Positions 1 to 8,618 of a DNA stretch of 64,000 nt are shown here, in pieces. The stretch's first letter is position 1; each line of letters starts with the position of its first letter. Source of the stretch: Methanohalophilus euhalobius (GTDB lineage: Archaea > Halobacteriota > Methanosarcinia > Methanosarcinales > Methanosarcinaceae); NCBI RefSeq assembly GCF_900215215.1, contig NZ_OBDR01000005.1:48218-112217 (forward strand). Reading direction: 5' to 3'. Under the pieces are notes generated by a model. That model had not been told where the DNA came from, ran no database searches, and saw nothing but the letters and a program-made list of their open reading frames with translations. The position numbers and the translations under genes are program-made.

Positions 1-1199
1 CGTATACAACTGCATTTGCCACCTTTTTGCAGAAGTCGCTGGCCTGCAAGCTGGCGAATATTACTCTTTTTCACACCGGCCAATATCTGCTGTGCAGGAA
101 TATCCCGCTGGATACGTTGCAGCCGCACCCACCTGGGGAGCATTGCTTTTATGTCAGCAAGCAGTTCCACAGCTTCTTCATCATAGAGGGGATCGTACTT
201 GCCTGCCCTCCACATTTTTTCAAGCTCTGTACCTTCGGTTACAAGAGTGGGATAGATCTTCAGGAAATCCGGCATGAAACGTGAATCACTGAACAGTTTT
301 TTAAATCCCCGCAGGTCCCGCTCATTATCCGAACCCGGAAGACGGGGCATTATATGGAAACCTACTTTCAGGCCACTATCGCGTAATACGCGATTTGCCT
401 CAGCGGTGTCGGCAACTGTATGGCCCCGACGCATCCTTGAAAGTACAAAATCGTATACACTTTGCACCCCGATTTCTACTTTTGTAGCACCAAAATCCAG
501 AAGCCGGTCTACCTCCACAGGAGATGTCCAGTCGGGACGTGTCTCATAGGTTATACCTATGTTGCGAACCGCAGAACTTTCATTGGTCTCCTGTACATCT
601 TCGATAGGAATATAGCCGTAAACATTATGGACACTATCCCGCCATTGATGCCCCTTAAAATCATTCATCGCCTCAAGACAACGTTTGGTGAACCATTCCT
701 GGTAATCCATATTACGGGATGTAAATGTACCTCCCATGACTATAAGTTCTGCCTTATCGACTTCGTGCCCGATTTCCTGCAACTGTTTCAGGCGTGCGTG
801 CACTATCCTGTAGGGGTCATACTCATACTGTATACCCCGCATGGCGGCGGGCTCCCTTCCCATATAACTCTGAGGAGACTCAAAAGCAGATGCAGGCCCG
901 CCGGGGCAGGGCACACATACACCGTGAGGACAGGGTGCAGGAGATGTCATAACCGCAATAACCGCCACACCGGATATTGTCCTTACAGGTTTACGCCGCA
1001 GCCGGCTGCGCACATATTCCTTTTCACTATCAGAAGCAGCGGCTATGACATCGGAATTACGAGGAAGAGTTGACAGCCCATATTGCCTGCTTATGTTCAA
1101 TTTTTCCCTGTTGAATTGCACTTTATCCAATGTTAAATCTTCAAGAACCAGCTCAACAAGTTTCCTGCAGGCTTTAGCAAAATCACTCTCATCAGACAT
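1..1199 (-). CDS. elp3: Elp3 family tRNA uridine(34) acetyltransferase, 3' end beyond window
   Basis: Radical SAM/GNAT enzyme that starts carboxymethylation of the wobble uridine U34 in tRNA. I translated the minus strand from ATG at 1199. The N-terminal part carries the iron-sulfur motif CPHGVCVPC (Cys90, Cys95, Cys98; C-x4-C-x2-C) followed by PGG, the archaeal Elp3 signature. Further on come ETRPDW and VEIGVQSVYD, typical of the radical SAM barrel. The C-terminal acetyltransferase domain lies outside the window. The start overlaps the last 8 bases of the upstream rfcS gene, so the two are probably cotranscribed at the end of the secF-secD-rfcS-elp3 run. The only uncertainty is the missing 3' end. 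Confidence 0.93.
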   Translation of the reverse strand, partial: MSDESDFAKACRKLVELVLEDLTLDKVQFNREKLNISRQYGLSTLPRNSDVIAAASDSEKEYVRSRLRRKPVRTISGVAVIAVMTSPAPCPHGVCVPCPGGPASAFESPQSYMGREPAAMRGIQYEYDPYRIVHARLKQLQEIGHEVDKAELIVMGGTFTSRNMDYQEWFTKRCLEAMNDFKGHQWRDSVHNVYGYIPIEDVQETNESSAVRNIGITYETRPDWTSPVEVDRLLDFGATKVEIGVQSVYDFVLSRMRRGHTVADTAEANRVLRDSGLKVGFHIMPRLPGSDNERDLRGFKKLFSDSRFMPDFLKIYPTLVTEGTELEKMWRAGKYDPLYDEEAVELLADIKAMLPRWVRLQRIQRDIPAQQILAGVKKSNIRQLAGQRLLQKGGKCSCI

Positions 1200-2223
1200 T
1201 GGCCATCTCCGTGACCAGTCGTTCAAGATGTATCCTGTCGTTAGCGGCACTCCTGACATTCAGGTCAGCATCGGCAATCTTCAACAGGACCCGGGCAAGG
1301 ATTGCGGGAGATTCACCGGTATCATTCACAATCCGATATAAATGCCTGACAATTTCCACCCCTGACATACCGTCTTCAATAAGCATTTTATCAATCGCTT
1401 TACGTGCCAGGGGAAAATCCGCAGCTGAGATGGCTTCCTGAAGGGAAGAAACACCCGCAGGTACATCTTCCATTACTACCTCAAAGATTATGTCTGCAGA
1501 TAGTTTTTCGCCGGCATGTTGAAGAGCTGCAGACTGGAGAAGCCGCAGAGCACAGTCCACGTTGCCCTTACAATGACGCGCAAGACTTACGAGAGCTTCT
1601 GGTTCATAAGCAAGACCCTCCCTATCAGCAACATCACCAAGGAAACCTACAAGTTCTTCATCCGACACGTAGGTGAAAAATAATTGCAGACCACGGGAGC
1701 GCAGAGGGGAGATCAGTCTTGAGGGTTGGGTTGTGGAAAAGATGAACCTGCAGGTGCGACTGTAGCGTTCCATAATCCGGCGCAAAGCATGCTGGGCGCT
1801 TTCATTGAGGGATTCCGCACTATCGACAAAGATTATCTTATAATCTGCATCAATTGAGCCCATACTTGCATATTCATTTACCAGGTCCTTAAATATTGAA
1901 ATTACACTTGACCTGATCTTTTTGGGATCATCCGTACCCAGAAAACGCACAAAACGTTTGTCCCTTACAAGATAACGTTTCCCCTGATCGAAAAAATCTG
2001 AGGCATTGAAATAGGTGAAGTTGTGCTCAAAGTTATCACCATAAATGCCTCTTGCAAGAGCAAATACAGCAGATGCTTTTCCACTTCCTGCAGGACCGTG
2101 GACTACAAGGTGTGGCAATTTCCCGGAAGATACCAGATGTTGCATTATCGATATTGCCTTCTCATTGCCTACAAAATCACCCAGGTACTGTGGCCTGTAT
2201 TTCAATATCCAGAGACCTTTCAT
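1192..2223 (-). CDS. Replication factor C small subunit, divergent (RfcS2-like)
   Basis: AAA+ clamp-loader subunit that helps load PCNA on DNA. Length (343 aa) and overall layout match RFC small subunits: N-terminal LKYRPQYLGDFVG box, Walker A GPAGSGKAS, sensor 1 STTQ, and a C-terminal collar domain. Several active motifs are altered: the Walker A lysine is followed by Ala, the Walker B DEAD box reads DSAE, and the SRC motif reads SRG with the arginine kept. Methanosarcina is known to have two different RFC small subunits, and this looks like the divergent second one; that assignment is inference. It overlaps secD by 4 bases and elp3 by 8 bases. Confidence 0.88.
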   Translation of the reverse strand: MKGLWILKYRPQYLGDFVGNEKAISIMQHLVSSGKLPHLVVHGPAGSGKASAVFALARGIYGDNFEHNFTYFNASDFFDQGKRYLVRDKRFVRFLGTDDPKKIRSSVISIFKDLVNEYASMGSIDADYKIIFVDSAESLNESAQHALRRIMERYSRTCRFIFSTTQPSRLISPLRSRGLQLFFTYVSDEELVGFLGDVADREGLAYEPEALVSLARHCKGNVDCALRLLQSAALQHAGEKLSADIIFEVVMEDVPAGVSSLQEAISAADFPLARKAIDKMLIEDGMSGVEIVRHLYRIVNDTGESPAILARVLLKIADADLNVRSAANDRIHLERLVTEMANV

Positions 2224-3911
2224 TGCTTCTCTCCTTTTTCCTGAAGCACTTCCTTTATCACCTTACCGTATACCGGACGGGCAATAAGTACACCAATCAA
2301 TACACCGACAATGGTAGTTATGGCGAAACCTTTCAGGGCCCCAAAGCCCATGACAACCAGGGGCGACATTGCAATGATCGTGGTTGCAGCGGCTGCAAAG
2401 ATTATGCTGAAAGCCCGGGCAATTCTCGAAAGGTAAACCTTTGTCGGTGGTAATTTGCCCTCATAGAGTACCTCGTCGGTAATTATCACAAGGTGATCGA
2501 TACCCGTACCTATCACTGCTATTATACCGGCAATGCTTGGAAGGTCAAGTTGCCACCCTACAGCTGCAGCAAACCCGAGGATCATGAGTACTTCACTAAC
2601 AGAAGTTGCCACCATCGGCACAAGAATCTGTTTTTTACCATAACGTCTGTAGACCACACCGGCAACTGCAAGCATTGAAAGCAATCCTGCAAGCACTGCC
2701 TGTTTCTTGAACTGGTCTCCCAGTGAAGCATCGACCTGTCCGGAACCTACGAGCTCCACATTGACCGGCAGGGCTCCTGCACGCAGGTGTATCTGGAGTT
2801 GCTCGGCCTGTGCCTTACTTTCATTATCTGCACCTGTGGAAGCTTCCCAGGAATAAATTGGGTTCGTCCTTATACGGGATGCAGCTGAAGGGCTTAGCGG
2901 AGCACCATATACTTCCTTATCATCAAGATACATGTAAAGCCAGTGAGAATTGGGATCGTTTACTGCACCTGTCTCTATTGCAGCTTCTTGGAGAGCGTTT
3001 GCCCCATCAAGGGTCAGCTTAAATGGAGTGTACCACTGTCCATCATGACGTGAGGGGACACCGACACTGGAAATATCGTCACCGTAGAGCACATGTTTGG
3101 TATTGTTGCCTTCGGTTTGTATCCGTATTTCAAATTTACCAGGTTTTTGGGCAATCTCCTTGGCAGTTGTAAGATCGATACCTGCAAAGTCCATCAGTAT
3201 GTATTCATCACCCACCGTACGTACCGGTATATCCTTCAGACCAAGGGCATTGAGTTTTTCACTGAGGATCTCTTTAGTAAGGTCCCGTGTCTCTGTGCGC
3301 ACACCCTTCCGATAGAGTTTGTCACCGTTTTCATCGGTCAGCAGAGAACCGCCAACATCAGCCAATAAATTTTCAACAGTTTCCTGTTCTGCTTTGGTCC
3401 TGATTTCATATTCCACACCGCCGGGAACTGCATAGGGAATTACCTCGGCATTGAGTTCCTCGGAGAGATATGTGGCTATCAGTTGTTGTTCTGTTGTGTA
3501 AAGAGTGATCTCTGAAAGATTGCCTTCTCTACTTACTGAAGAATCACTCAGACCCAGTTGATTTAGCTGGGATTGGGTCACTGAAGCTTGTGTTTTTAGG
3601 GAGATGGTGATTGTGGATTGCCCTTCAGAGGGTGGTATGACATTCACGACTTCAACCGGAGAGCCAACAATATTTTCGACAAGAGCACTTGCAGTCATTC
3701 CAGAGTCTACATTGGCCTGTATTACAGCACCCTGCAGGCTTACCTGTAACCAGGAACCCCCTTCAAGATCAAGTCCATAATCGAGGTTGGTATCAAAACC
3801 TTCATCTGCCGAATACCAGGGCTGGATTGCAACAAGAGAAAGCAGAATGGCTATTATGAATATACGTACACGCCAGTCACTCAACAGCCCCTTTGGTTTT
3901 TCTTCGCTCAT
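2220..3911 (-). CDS. secD: Protein-export membrane protein SecD
   Basis: Membrane component that acts with SecF in late steps of protein export. It has one N-terminal transmembrane segment (about residues 12-30), then the conserved DLEGGSWLQV motif at the start of a long extracytoplasmic P1 domain of about 370 residues. A C-terminal block of five membrane segments follows, with the RND-like motif GIIAVIGTGIDHLVIITDE. At 563 aa it is a full-length archaeal SecD. The stop codon overlaps the rfcS start (ATGA), and its own start overlaps the secF stop in the same way, so the genes are translationally coupled. The order secF then secD is the usual archaeal order. Confidence 0.94.
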   Translation of the reverse strand: MSEEKPKGLLSDWRVRIFIIAILLSLVAIQPWYSADEGFDTNLDYGLDLEGGSWLQVSLQGAVIQANVDSGMTASALVENIVGSPVEVVNVIPPSEGQSTITISLKTQASVTQSQLNQLGLSDSSVSREGNLSEITLYTTEQQLIATYLSEELNAEVIPYAVPGGVEYEIRTKAEQETVENLLADVGGSLLTDENGDKLYRKGVRTETRDLTKEILSEKLNALGLKDIPVRTVGDEYILMDFAGIDLTTAKEIAQKPGKFEIRIQTEGNNTKHVLYGDDISSVGVPSRHDGQWYTPFKLTLDGANALQEAAIETGAVNDPNSHWLYMYLDDKEVYGAPLSPSAASRIRTNPIYSWEASTGADNESKAQAEQLQIHLRAGALPVNVELVGSGQVDASLGDQFKKQAVLAGLLSMLAVAGVVYRRYGKKQILVPMVATSVSEVLMILGFAAAVGWQLDLPSIAGIIAVIGTGIDHLVIITDEVLYEGKLPPTKVYLSRIARAFSIIFAAAATTIIAMSPLVVMGFGALKGFAITTIVGVLIGVLIARPVYGKVIKEVLQEKGEKQ

Positions 3912-4804
3912 GTCTTCACCCCCTTGGGATTCTTATTCACATACCACCTGAGGATGCCCGTATTCAACAGCCAGGTATTCATCAGGTCAGCAAGTAGACC
4001 GAATATCAGTACAATGGAAATGTCAGATAAGAGGTTTATCTGTGAGACAGTTGAAGTCAGGACATAAGAATATGTGGAAACAATATACATAACCACTAGC
4101 GCTGCAAGGGTCGTGGTGGTCATCGTAATACCTGTATGCATTGCTAGGGATATTTTTTCATTTGCAGATCCGCGCCGTTTGAGTACACGGGTTGTGAGTA
4201 AGATATCACTGTCAACAGAGTAACCAATAAGCATCAATAAAGCTGCAACTGTACCAAGGGATAGTTCAATTCCTGTGATATTCATGAATGCAGCGGCTAT
4301 GCTGATATCGGAAAGTGCAGAAAGGACCACTGCTACGGAGGGTATGGTGCTGCGGAAGATAAGGAAAACTACTATTGCCATGCCTATAAAGGACAGAACT
4401 ACAGCCTGGAGAGCCTGTACCTGCAAATCCTTGCCGTAGACAGCTCCTACCTGCCGGATCTCTACGGATGAATACGCAGATGTTATTTTCTTTTCAAGTT
4501 CCAGCTGTTCGTCATTGTCCATAGGCCCAAACTGGAGTACTGCCCTTTGTCCGGTTTTACGTACATCGGCCAGAGAATATCCTGAATAATCGACCTCCAG
4601 TTTTTCTATCGGGTCGTCTGTCTGGAAGGAAATCATTGTTCCGCCCTTAAATTCCATACCCAGGTTCACAGGGGACCCGGATGTGGAATACACAAATACC
4701 ATAATCAGTAAGGCTATTGCAAACACCGCAAGAGGTATAGTTACAAGTTGCCTCTCATTATGGTTTTTAATGAAGTTTTCAAGTTTATCAATAAACAGCG
4801 CCAT
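3908..4804 (-). CDS. secF: Protein-export membrane protein SecF
   Basis: Partner of SecD in the Sec export machinery. The 298-aa product has an N-terminal membrane segment (about 19-40), the SecF motif MEFKGGTMISF, an extracytoplasmic domain, then five membrane segments with LMLIGYSVDSDILLTTRV, the SecF version of the RND motif. It is the first gene of the minus-strand run. A TATA-like element 60-70 bp upstream (4868-4877) fits a promoter, divergent from the dCMP deaminase gene. Confidence 0.94.
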   Translation of the reverse strand: MALFIDKLENFIKNHNERQLVTIPLAVFAIALLIMVFVYSTSGSPVNLGMEFKGGTMISFQTDDPIEKLEVDYSGYSLADVRKTGQRAVLQFGPMDNDEQLELEKKITSAYSSVEIRQVGAVYGKDLQVQALQAVVLSFIGMAIVVFLIFRSTIPSVAVVLSALSDISIAAAFMNITGIELSLGTVAALLMLIGYSVDSDILLTTRVLKRRGSANEKISLAMHTGITMTTTTLAALVVMYIVSTYSYVLTSTVSQINLLSDISIVLIFGLLADLMNTWLLNTGILRWYVNKNPKGVKT

Positions 4805-4867
4805 AAATTGTATGCTCCGATAACATAGACTCAGAAGTCAAATTACACTTTTCCATACTATGAAGTA

Positions 4868-4877
4868 ATATATACTA
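4868..4877 (-). promoter_or_regulatory. TATA box for the secF operon
   Basis: Read on the minus strand this is AGTATATATT, an archaeal TATA box 64-73 bp before the secF ATG in the 175-bp divergent intergenic region. Position and sequence only; no transcription data. Confidence 0.45.
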
Positions 4878-4947
4878 TTTTCTTGTGTTATTGCTTTTTG
4901 GTGAATTTTCTCAAGGCCAGATTTCTGGAAAAGAGCTATACATAACT

Positions 4948-4955
4948 AATATATA
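4948..4955 (+). promoter_or_regulatory. TATA box for the dCMP deaminase gene
   Basis: AATATATA lies 25-32 bp upstream of the ATG at 4980. With the usual archaeal distance of about 25 bp from TATA to start site, the transcript would be nearly leaderless, which agrees with the lack of a clear Shine-Dalgarno sequence before 4980. Confidence 0.5.
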
Positions 4956-4979
4956 CTGCCGACAACCCATTTTACAGGC

Positions 4980-5450
4980 ATGCCATACAGACCATCTGTT
5001 GACGAATACTTTCTTGAGATCGCTACCGTAATAGCCAAAAGATCCACATGCCTTCGCAACCGGGTGGGAGCGGTTATCGTGCGGGATAAACAAATCCTTT
5101 CCACAGGTTACAACGGAGCCCCAAGTAATATGGAACACTGCCTGGATATCGGATGTATCCGGCAAAAAAACAATATCGAATCAGGAACACGTCATGAGAA
5201 ATGCCGGGCAGTGCATGCCGAACAGAATGCCATAATCCAGGCAGCACTGCACGGAGCTGGAATCGAAGGGGCAACCCTCTACTGTACACACCAACCCTGC
5301 ATCCTGTGTACCAAAATGATAATCAATGCCCGGATAAAACGGGTGGTTTACCTGACATCATATCCGGATACTGATGCCCTGGATTTCTTTAATGATGCAG
5401 GAGTGGAGATAATAAACCTGCCAGTATCAAGACTCCTGGAAGATGCGTAA
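4980..5450 (+). CDS. dCMP deaminase family protein
   Basis: Zinc-dependent cytidine/deoxycytidylate deaminase, expected to convert dCMP to dUMP for dTTP synthesis. The zinc motif is complete: His79-Ala-Glu81 in HAEQNAI, and Cys107 and Cys110 in PCILC. The N-terminal part has the family motif GYNGAPSNMEHC. At 156 aa it is a normal length. The 3' end overlaps the convergent cofE gene by 24 bp. A close TATA box suggests a very short leader. Confidence 0.9.
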   Translation: MPYRPSVDEYFLEIATVIAKRSTCLRNRVGAVIVRDKQILSTGYNGAPSNMEHCLDIGCIRQKNNIESGTRHEKCRAVHAEQNAIIQAALHGAGIEGATLYCTHQPCILCTKMIINARIKRVVYLTSYPDTDALDFFNDAGVEIINLPVSRLLEDA

Positions 5451-6188
5451 GGCCTTCTTTATAATATCCATGTTGTCCGGCCGGTAAAGCTGGCGGGCAG
5501 ATGTTTTTTCCTCGGTAAACAGGGGTATGCCCCGTACAACAACTACCGGATTACCTCCACTCCCTTCTCCCATCAGCAGGTTTGCAGCAGCTGCCACTTC
5601 ATCGGCAACCGCCTCCTCACTGATCTGCATTTCATAACCGAAAAGGTCCTTTGTACCTCTCCAGTAATAAATGGGTGTAGCATGATACAGCCCTATTGCA
5701 ACACCTGTCTGACCCAGTCTGAAAGCCCTGCCATTGGTGTCAGTTACCACAACAGCAACCCTGCAACCTGTAATCTCTTCAACTCTCTCTCCTATACTTC
5801 TGGCACTGGCATCCGCATCCCGGGGGAGATCGGCAAGTAAATCGTTCTCGACATTGGAATCATCCACTCCCGCATTGATACATACATGTGCCCTGTCGGA
5901 TTGCACAAGCATTACAGGAGATTCGACAAAACACTCACTGCACCTGTCCAGTACCGCCTCTACAAGCCGTGGGTCTTTATCGTCCTTTTTGCCAATCCCG
6001 ATTGCCCGATCAGAGGGCGTAATGTCGTCAAGGGAAAACAGTTCATTTTCGGCTTTTGCAATGATGGTAGAAGCAATAACCAGCACATCGCCATCTTCCA
6101 GAGCGGCACGCTCACATATCATAGCCGCAATGTCGTCACCGGGTTTTACAAGGGGTATATCATCAACAGTAAAGGCTTCCATCCTCAC
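5427..6188 (-). CDS. cofE: Coenzyme F420-0:L-glutamate ligase CofE
   Basis: GTP-dependent enzyme that adds glutamate residues to F420-0, the last steps of coenzyme F420 synthesis. The 253-aa product has the CofE landmarks: DGDVLVIASTIIAKAEN near the N-terminus, VCINAGVDDSN, VVVTDTNGRAFRLGQTGVAIG and KDLFGYEM. The first codon may be GTG at 6188 or ATG at 6182; the purine-rich AAGGTGAGG overlaps both, so the start is uncertain by two codons. It converges on and overlaps the dCMP deaminase gene. Confidence 0.93.
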   Translation of the reverse strand: MRMEAFTVDDIPLVKPGDDIAAMICERAALEDGDVLVIASTIIAKAENELFSLDDITPSDRAIGIGKKDDKDPRLVEAVLDRCSECFVESPVMLVQSDRAHVCINAGVDDSNVENDLLADLPRDADASARSIGERVEEITGCRVAVVVTDTNGRAFRLGQTGVAIGLYHATPIYYWRGTKDLFGYEMQISEEAVADEVAAAANLLMGEGSGGNPVVVVRGIPLFTEEKTSARQLYRPDNMDIIKKALRIFQES

Positions 6189-6239
6189 CTTTTTTCAACT
6201 CCACAGAAAAATACAGCAGCTCATGAACGTCGGGAGTGC

Positions 6240-6660
6240 AGAGGGTCGTGGAAACCCATGACTTTAGTCGTGGGAGGAAACGTACCCTCGCCGCCCTTTT
6301 CACCTCTTATACTTTTTATTGTTTTTAAATATGAAATGAAATAAATACTATCAGCCCCTATATTATGTTGAGGAACAAACTGTCCTGATACCCCTTGTGG
6401 GAAAGGCACAATCCGACAGGAAGTAAACGGTTGAAGTTCAGGGTAACAGTTTGAACACATTGCTCTTTCGGGCAAGGTGGTTGGTAACAACCCCGTGGAA
6501 ACGACATTTGAAGCGTCTCGATTGAGTAGGCTGCCACTTTCGTAAGAAAGTCTAACCCGTTGTCCGGGCAGTGTCAACCAGTCATATGCGAAATGAATGT
6601 TACTTGTTAACATGATGATTTACCTGCAAGCCCTCTACTTTAGTCGTGGGTAGTTGACAA
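6240..6660 (+). mobile_element. Decayed IS200/IS605-type element (TnpB 3' tail and both end hairpins)
   Basis: Both edges carry the ACTTTAGTCGTGGG hairpin-type end found in IS605/IS1341 elements of archaea: around 6258-6280 (CCCATGAC paired with GTCGTGGG) and around 6628-6655, where it is followed by TAGTTGAC. One plus-strand frame between them reads CPDTPCGKGTIRQEVNG, stop, stop, GKVVGNNPVETTFEASRL and then SRLPLS with a final stop, resembling the low-complexity C-terminal tail of a TnpB with two nonsense changes. No catalytic domain is left. The minus-strand open frame at 6221-6613 is a shadow of this relic. The ends are clear; the tail reading is moderate. Confidence 0.6.
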
Positions 6661-6685
6661 ATAATACTAGCCCTATATATTGACC

Positions 6686-6750
6686 TGCGGCGATGATGAG
6701 AGTTACCCCCACTGAGCAAAGTATGAGGACAGAACTTAGCTGATGCCGCA
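6686..6750 (+). ncRNA. Candidate C/D box guide sRNA
   Basis: All parts of an archaeal C/D box sRNA are present in order: terminal stem TGCGGC (6686-6691) pairing with GCCGCA (6745-6750), box C ATGATGA (6693-6699), a 12-nt spacer guide, box D' CTGA (6712-6715), a 7-nt loop, box C' ATGAGGA (6723-6729), a 10-nt spacer guide (6730-6739) and box D CTGA (6740-6743). The element lies alone between the IS relic and hsp20, about 65 nt long, the usual size. It would guide 2'-O-methylation of rRNA or tRNA. I could not assign the targets from memory. Confidence 0.65.
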
Positions 6751-6803
6751 AAAAATGAAACCTCCCTGCAACCTGCAGAGAGGTAATATCACATTTAGCT
6801 AAT

Positions 6804-7268
6804 TTATTCGATTGGGATCTTCGGCTTTTCAGCTTCTTTGGTTTTTGGTAATGTGACTGTCAGCACCCCTTCCTCAAGTTTGGCCGTGGCGCCTTCCTCA
6901 GTCACAGAAGCCGGCAAAGAGACAGCCCTGGAGAAACTTGAATAACTGCGCTCTTTCTGGAAATAACCTTCTTCCTCCTTCTCTTCTTCCTTCTTGCACG
7001 TTGCACTGATCTCAATCATGCCCTCGGATACACTGATGTCCACATCCTTCTTATCGACTCCAGGAAGATCTGTGGTGACAACTACTGAATCATCCTTTTC
7101 CTGGACATCCACAAGGGGAGCCAGAGTTTCGCCCCCTTTCCACTGTACCGAAGGTAAGAATTCCCTGAAAAGGTCGTTTAGGTAATCCTGCGTCTGTTTT
7201 ATCTCATCGAATGGATCCCATCTGCTTACTGAAGGTGAATTTTCCCTGCGTATTAATCCTCTTTTCAT
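6804..7268 (-). CDS. Small heat shock protein, Hsp20 family
   Basis: ATP-independent chaperone that holds unfolding proteins. The 154-aa product has a short N-terminal arm with WDPFDEI, an alpha-crystallin domain (about residues 47-145) with LPGVDKKDVDISV and the conserved LEEGVLTVTLPK, and a C-terminal IPI motif that docks in neighbouring subunits. A very acidic Lys/Glu-rich loop (KKEEEKEEEGYF) fits a salt-adapted protein. It stands alone, with no visible bacterial-type CIRCE operator. Confidence 0.93.
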   Translation of the reverse strand: MKRGLIRRENSPSVSRWDPFDEIKQTQDYLNDLFREFLPSVQWKGGETLAPLVDVQEKDDSVVVTTDLPGVDKKDVDISVSEGMIEISATCKKEEEKEEEGYFQKERSYSSFSRAVSLPASVTEEGATAKLEEGVLTVTLPKTKEAEKPKIPIE

Positions 7269-7348
7269 ATTATACCACTCCTGTTATTCCTGTTTTGAAA
7301 TAACAGACATAATATGTGCATGTACTTCTATAAGAAGATTGCGGTTGC

Positions 7349-8533
7349 TCAAAGGGATAGCATGGTATGTATCAAGTCACAACCCCTGACAGTTGAAAGA
7401 ATACCATCTGCTGCTGCATCTTCTGAGTAGGTTTTGACAATATCAGCATCCTTATTGAAAGATGGATAAATCACAAAGGGTACAGGATCGGGCGTATGAG
7501 TCCTAACTACAATTGGTGTAGGGTGGTCAGGAAGGACAAGTACGTTACACTCTTCAGACATTTTATCTATTCCTTCAAGGATGGTACCCACAACTTTGGA
7601 ATCAAAATCCTCGACTGCCTGTATCTTGGCCTCCAGACTACCCATATGTCCCGCTTCATCCGGAGCTTCCACATGGACAAAAACAATGTCATGATCTTTC
7701 AGGGATTCAAGAGCATATTCTGCCTTACCTACATAATTTGTATCAAGATATCCGGTAGCTCCGGGAACTTCAATCACGTCCATTCCTCCACAGATACCCA
7801 GACCCTTGATAAGATCCACTGCAGATATTACAGCTGCTTTTAGTCCGTACATTTCTTCAAAAGAAGGCATCGAAGGAGCATAGCCCTGACCCCAGAACCA
7901 TATGGAATTGGCAGGTCTCTTTCCCTCTTCAATGCGTTTTTTATTAACAGGATGCTCGGAAAGAATATCCCAGGATGCCCTTATCAATTCTTCCAGTTTT
8001 TCTGCTGAATCCCTCATTGGCATGTGATTTGAGGCCGGGTTCTCAATCACATCATGAGGAGGAGTACAGATAGCCTCCACACCAAATTGGGCAACCATAA
8101 GATGGCGATAGCTGATCCCCGGATAAAAATGGACATCTCCACCCAGTTCATCCTCAATTGCCTGCATGAGTTGACTTGCTTCTTCGGTGGAAATATGACC
8201 GCCACTGTGATCCAGTATATTACCATTTTCAATTGTTATCAGGTTACAACGAAAAGCAACATCATTTTTATCCAGCTCAATTCCCATACTTGCTGCTTCC
8301 AAGGGAGCACGTCCCGAATAATGTTTGGCAGGATCATAACCCAGAATGGACATATTAGCCACATCACTACCTGCGGGCATCCCATCCGGAACATTGGTAG
8401 CCAGCCCGTTTATTCCCTCCAGTGCCATACGGTCCATGTTGGGAATATCCGCAGCTTCTAATACAGTTTTGTCTCCCAGTTCCCTAATAGGATAATCTGC
8501 CATTCCGTCACCGATTAATACAATATGTTTCAT
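7349..8533 (-). CDS. apgM: 2,3-bisphosphoglycerate-independent phosphoglycerate mutase, archaeal type
   Basis: Interconverts 3- and 2-phosphoglycerate in glycolysis and gluconeogenesis. Alkaline-phosphatase superfamily motifs are visible: [16 protein letters not shown] at the N-terminus, [14 protein letters not shown] with the nucleophile serine region, and [13 protein letters not shown] and VLPDHPTP for metal binding. The frame is open to 8548, but the ATG at 8533 is preceded by GGTG at a good distance, so MKHIV is the likely start. The window holds a second, unrelated-subfamily mutase (gpmI at 40084), an unusual redundancy. Confidence 0.92.
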   Translation of the reverse strand: MKHIVLIGDGMADYPIRELGDKTVLEAADIPNMDRMALEGINGLATNVPDGMPAGSDVANMSILGYDPAKHYSGRAPLEAASMGIELDKNDVAFRCNLITIENGNILDHSGGHISTEEASQLMQAIEDELGGDVHFYPGISYRHLMVAQFGVEAICTPPHDVIENPASNHMPMRDSAEKLEELIRASWDILSEHPVNKKRIEEGKRPANSIWFWGQGYAPSMPSFEEMYGLKAAVISAVDLIKGLGICGGMDVIEVPGATGYLDTNYVGKAEYALESLKDHDIVFVHVEAPDEAGHMGSLEAKIQAVEDFDSKVVGTILEGIDKMSEECNVLVLPDHPTPIVVRTHTPDPVPFVIYPSFNKDADIVKTYSEDAAADGILSTVRGCDLIHTMLSL

Positions 8534-8618
8534 ACAAACACCTGCCATCTTTTTAAATACAAAACTGCCAATTATTCATAAGACAATTAAAAATATAATC
8601 ATACAAGGGTGAGGACTA

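Noticed and set aside
27..1073. Several plus-strand open frames in the first kilobase
   Set aside because: They are shadows of the elp3 gene on the minus strand, which shows clear family motifs.
6221..6613. A 130-aa minus-strand frame that could be taken as a gene
   Set aside because: It crosses the IS605-type ends and runs antisense to a TnpB-like tail; composition is not protein-like.
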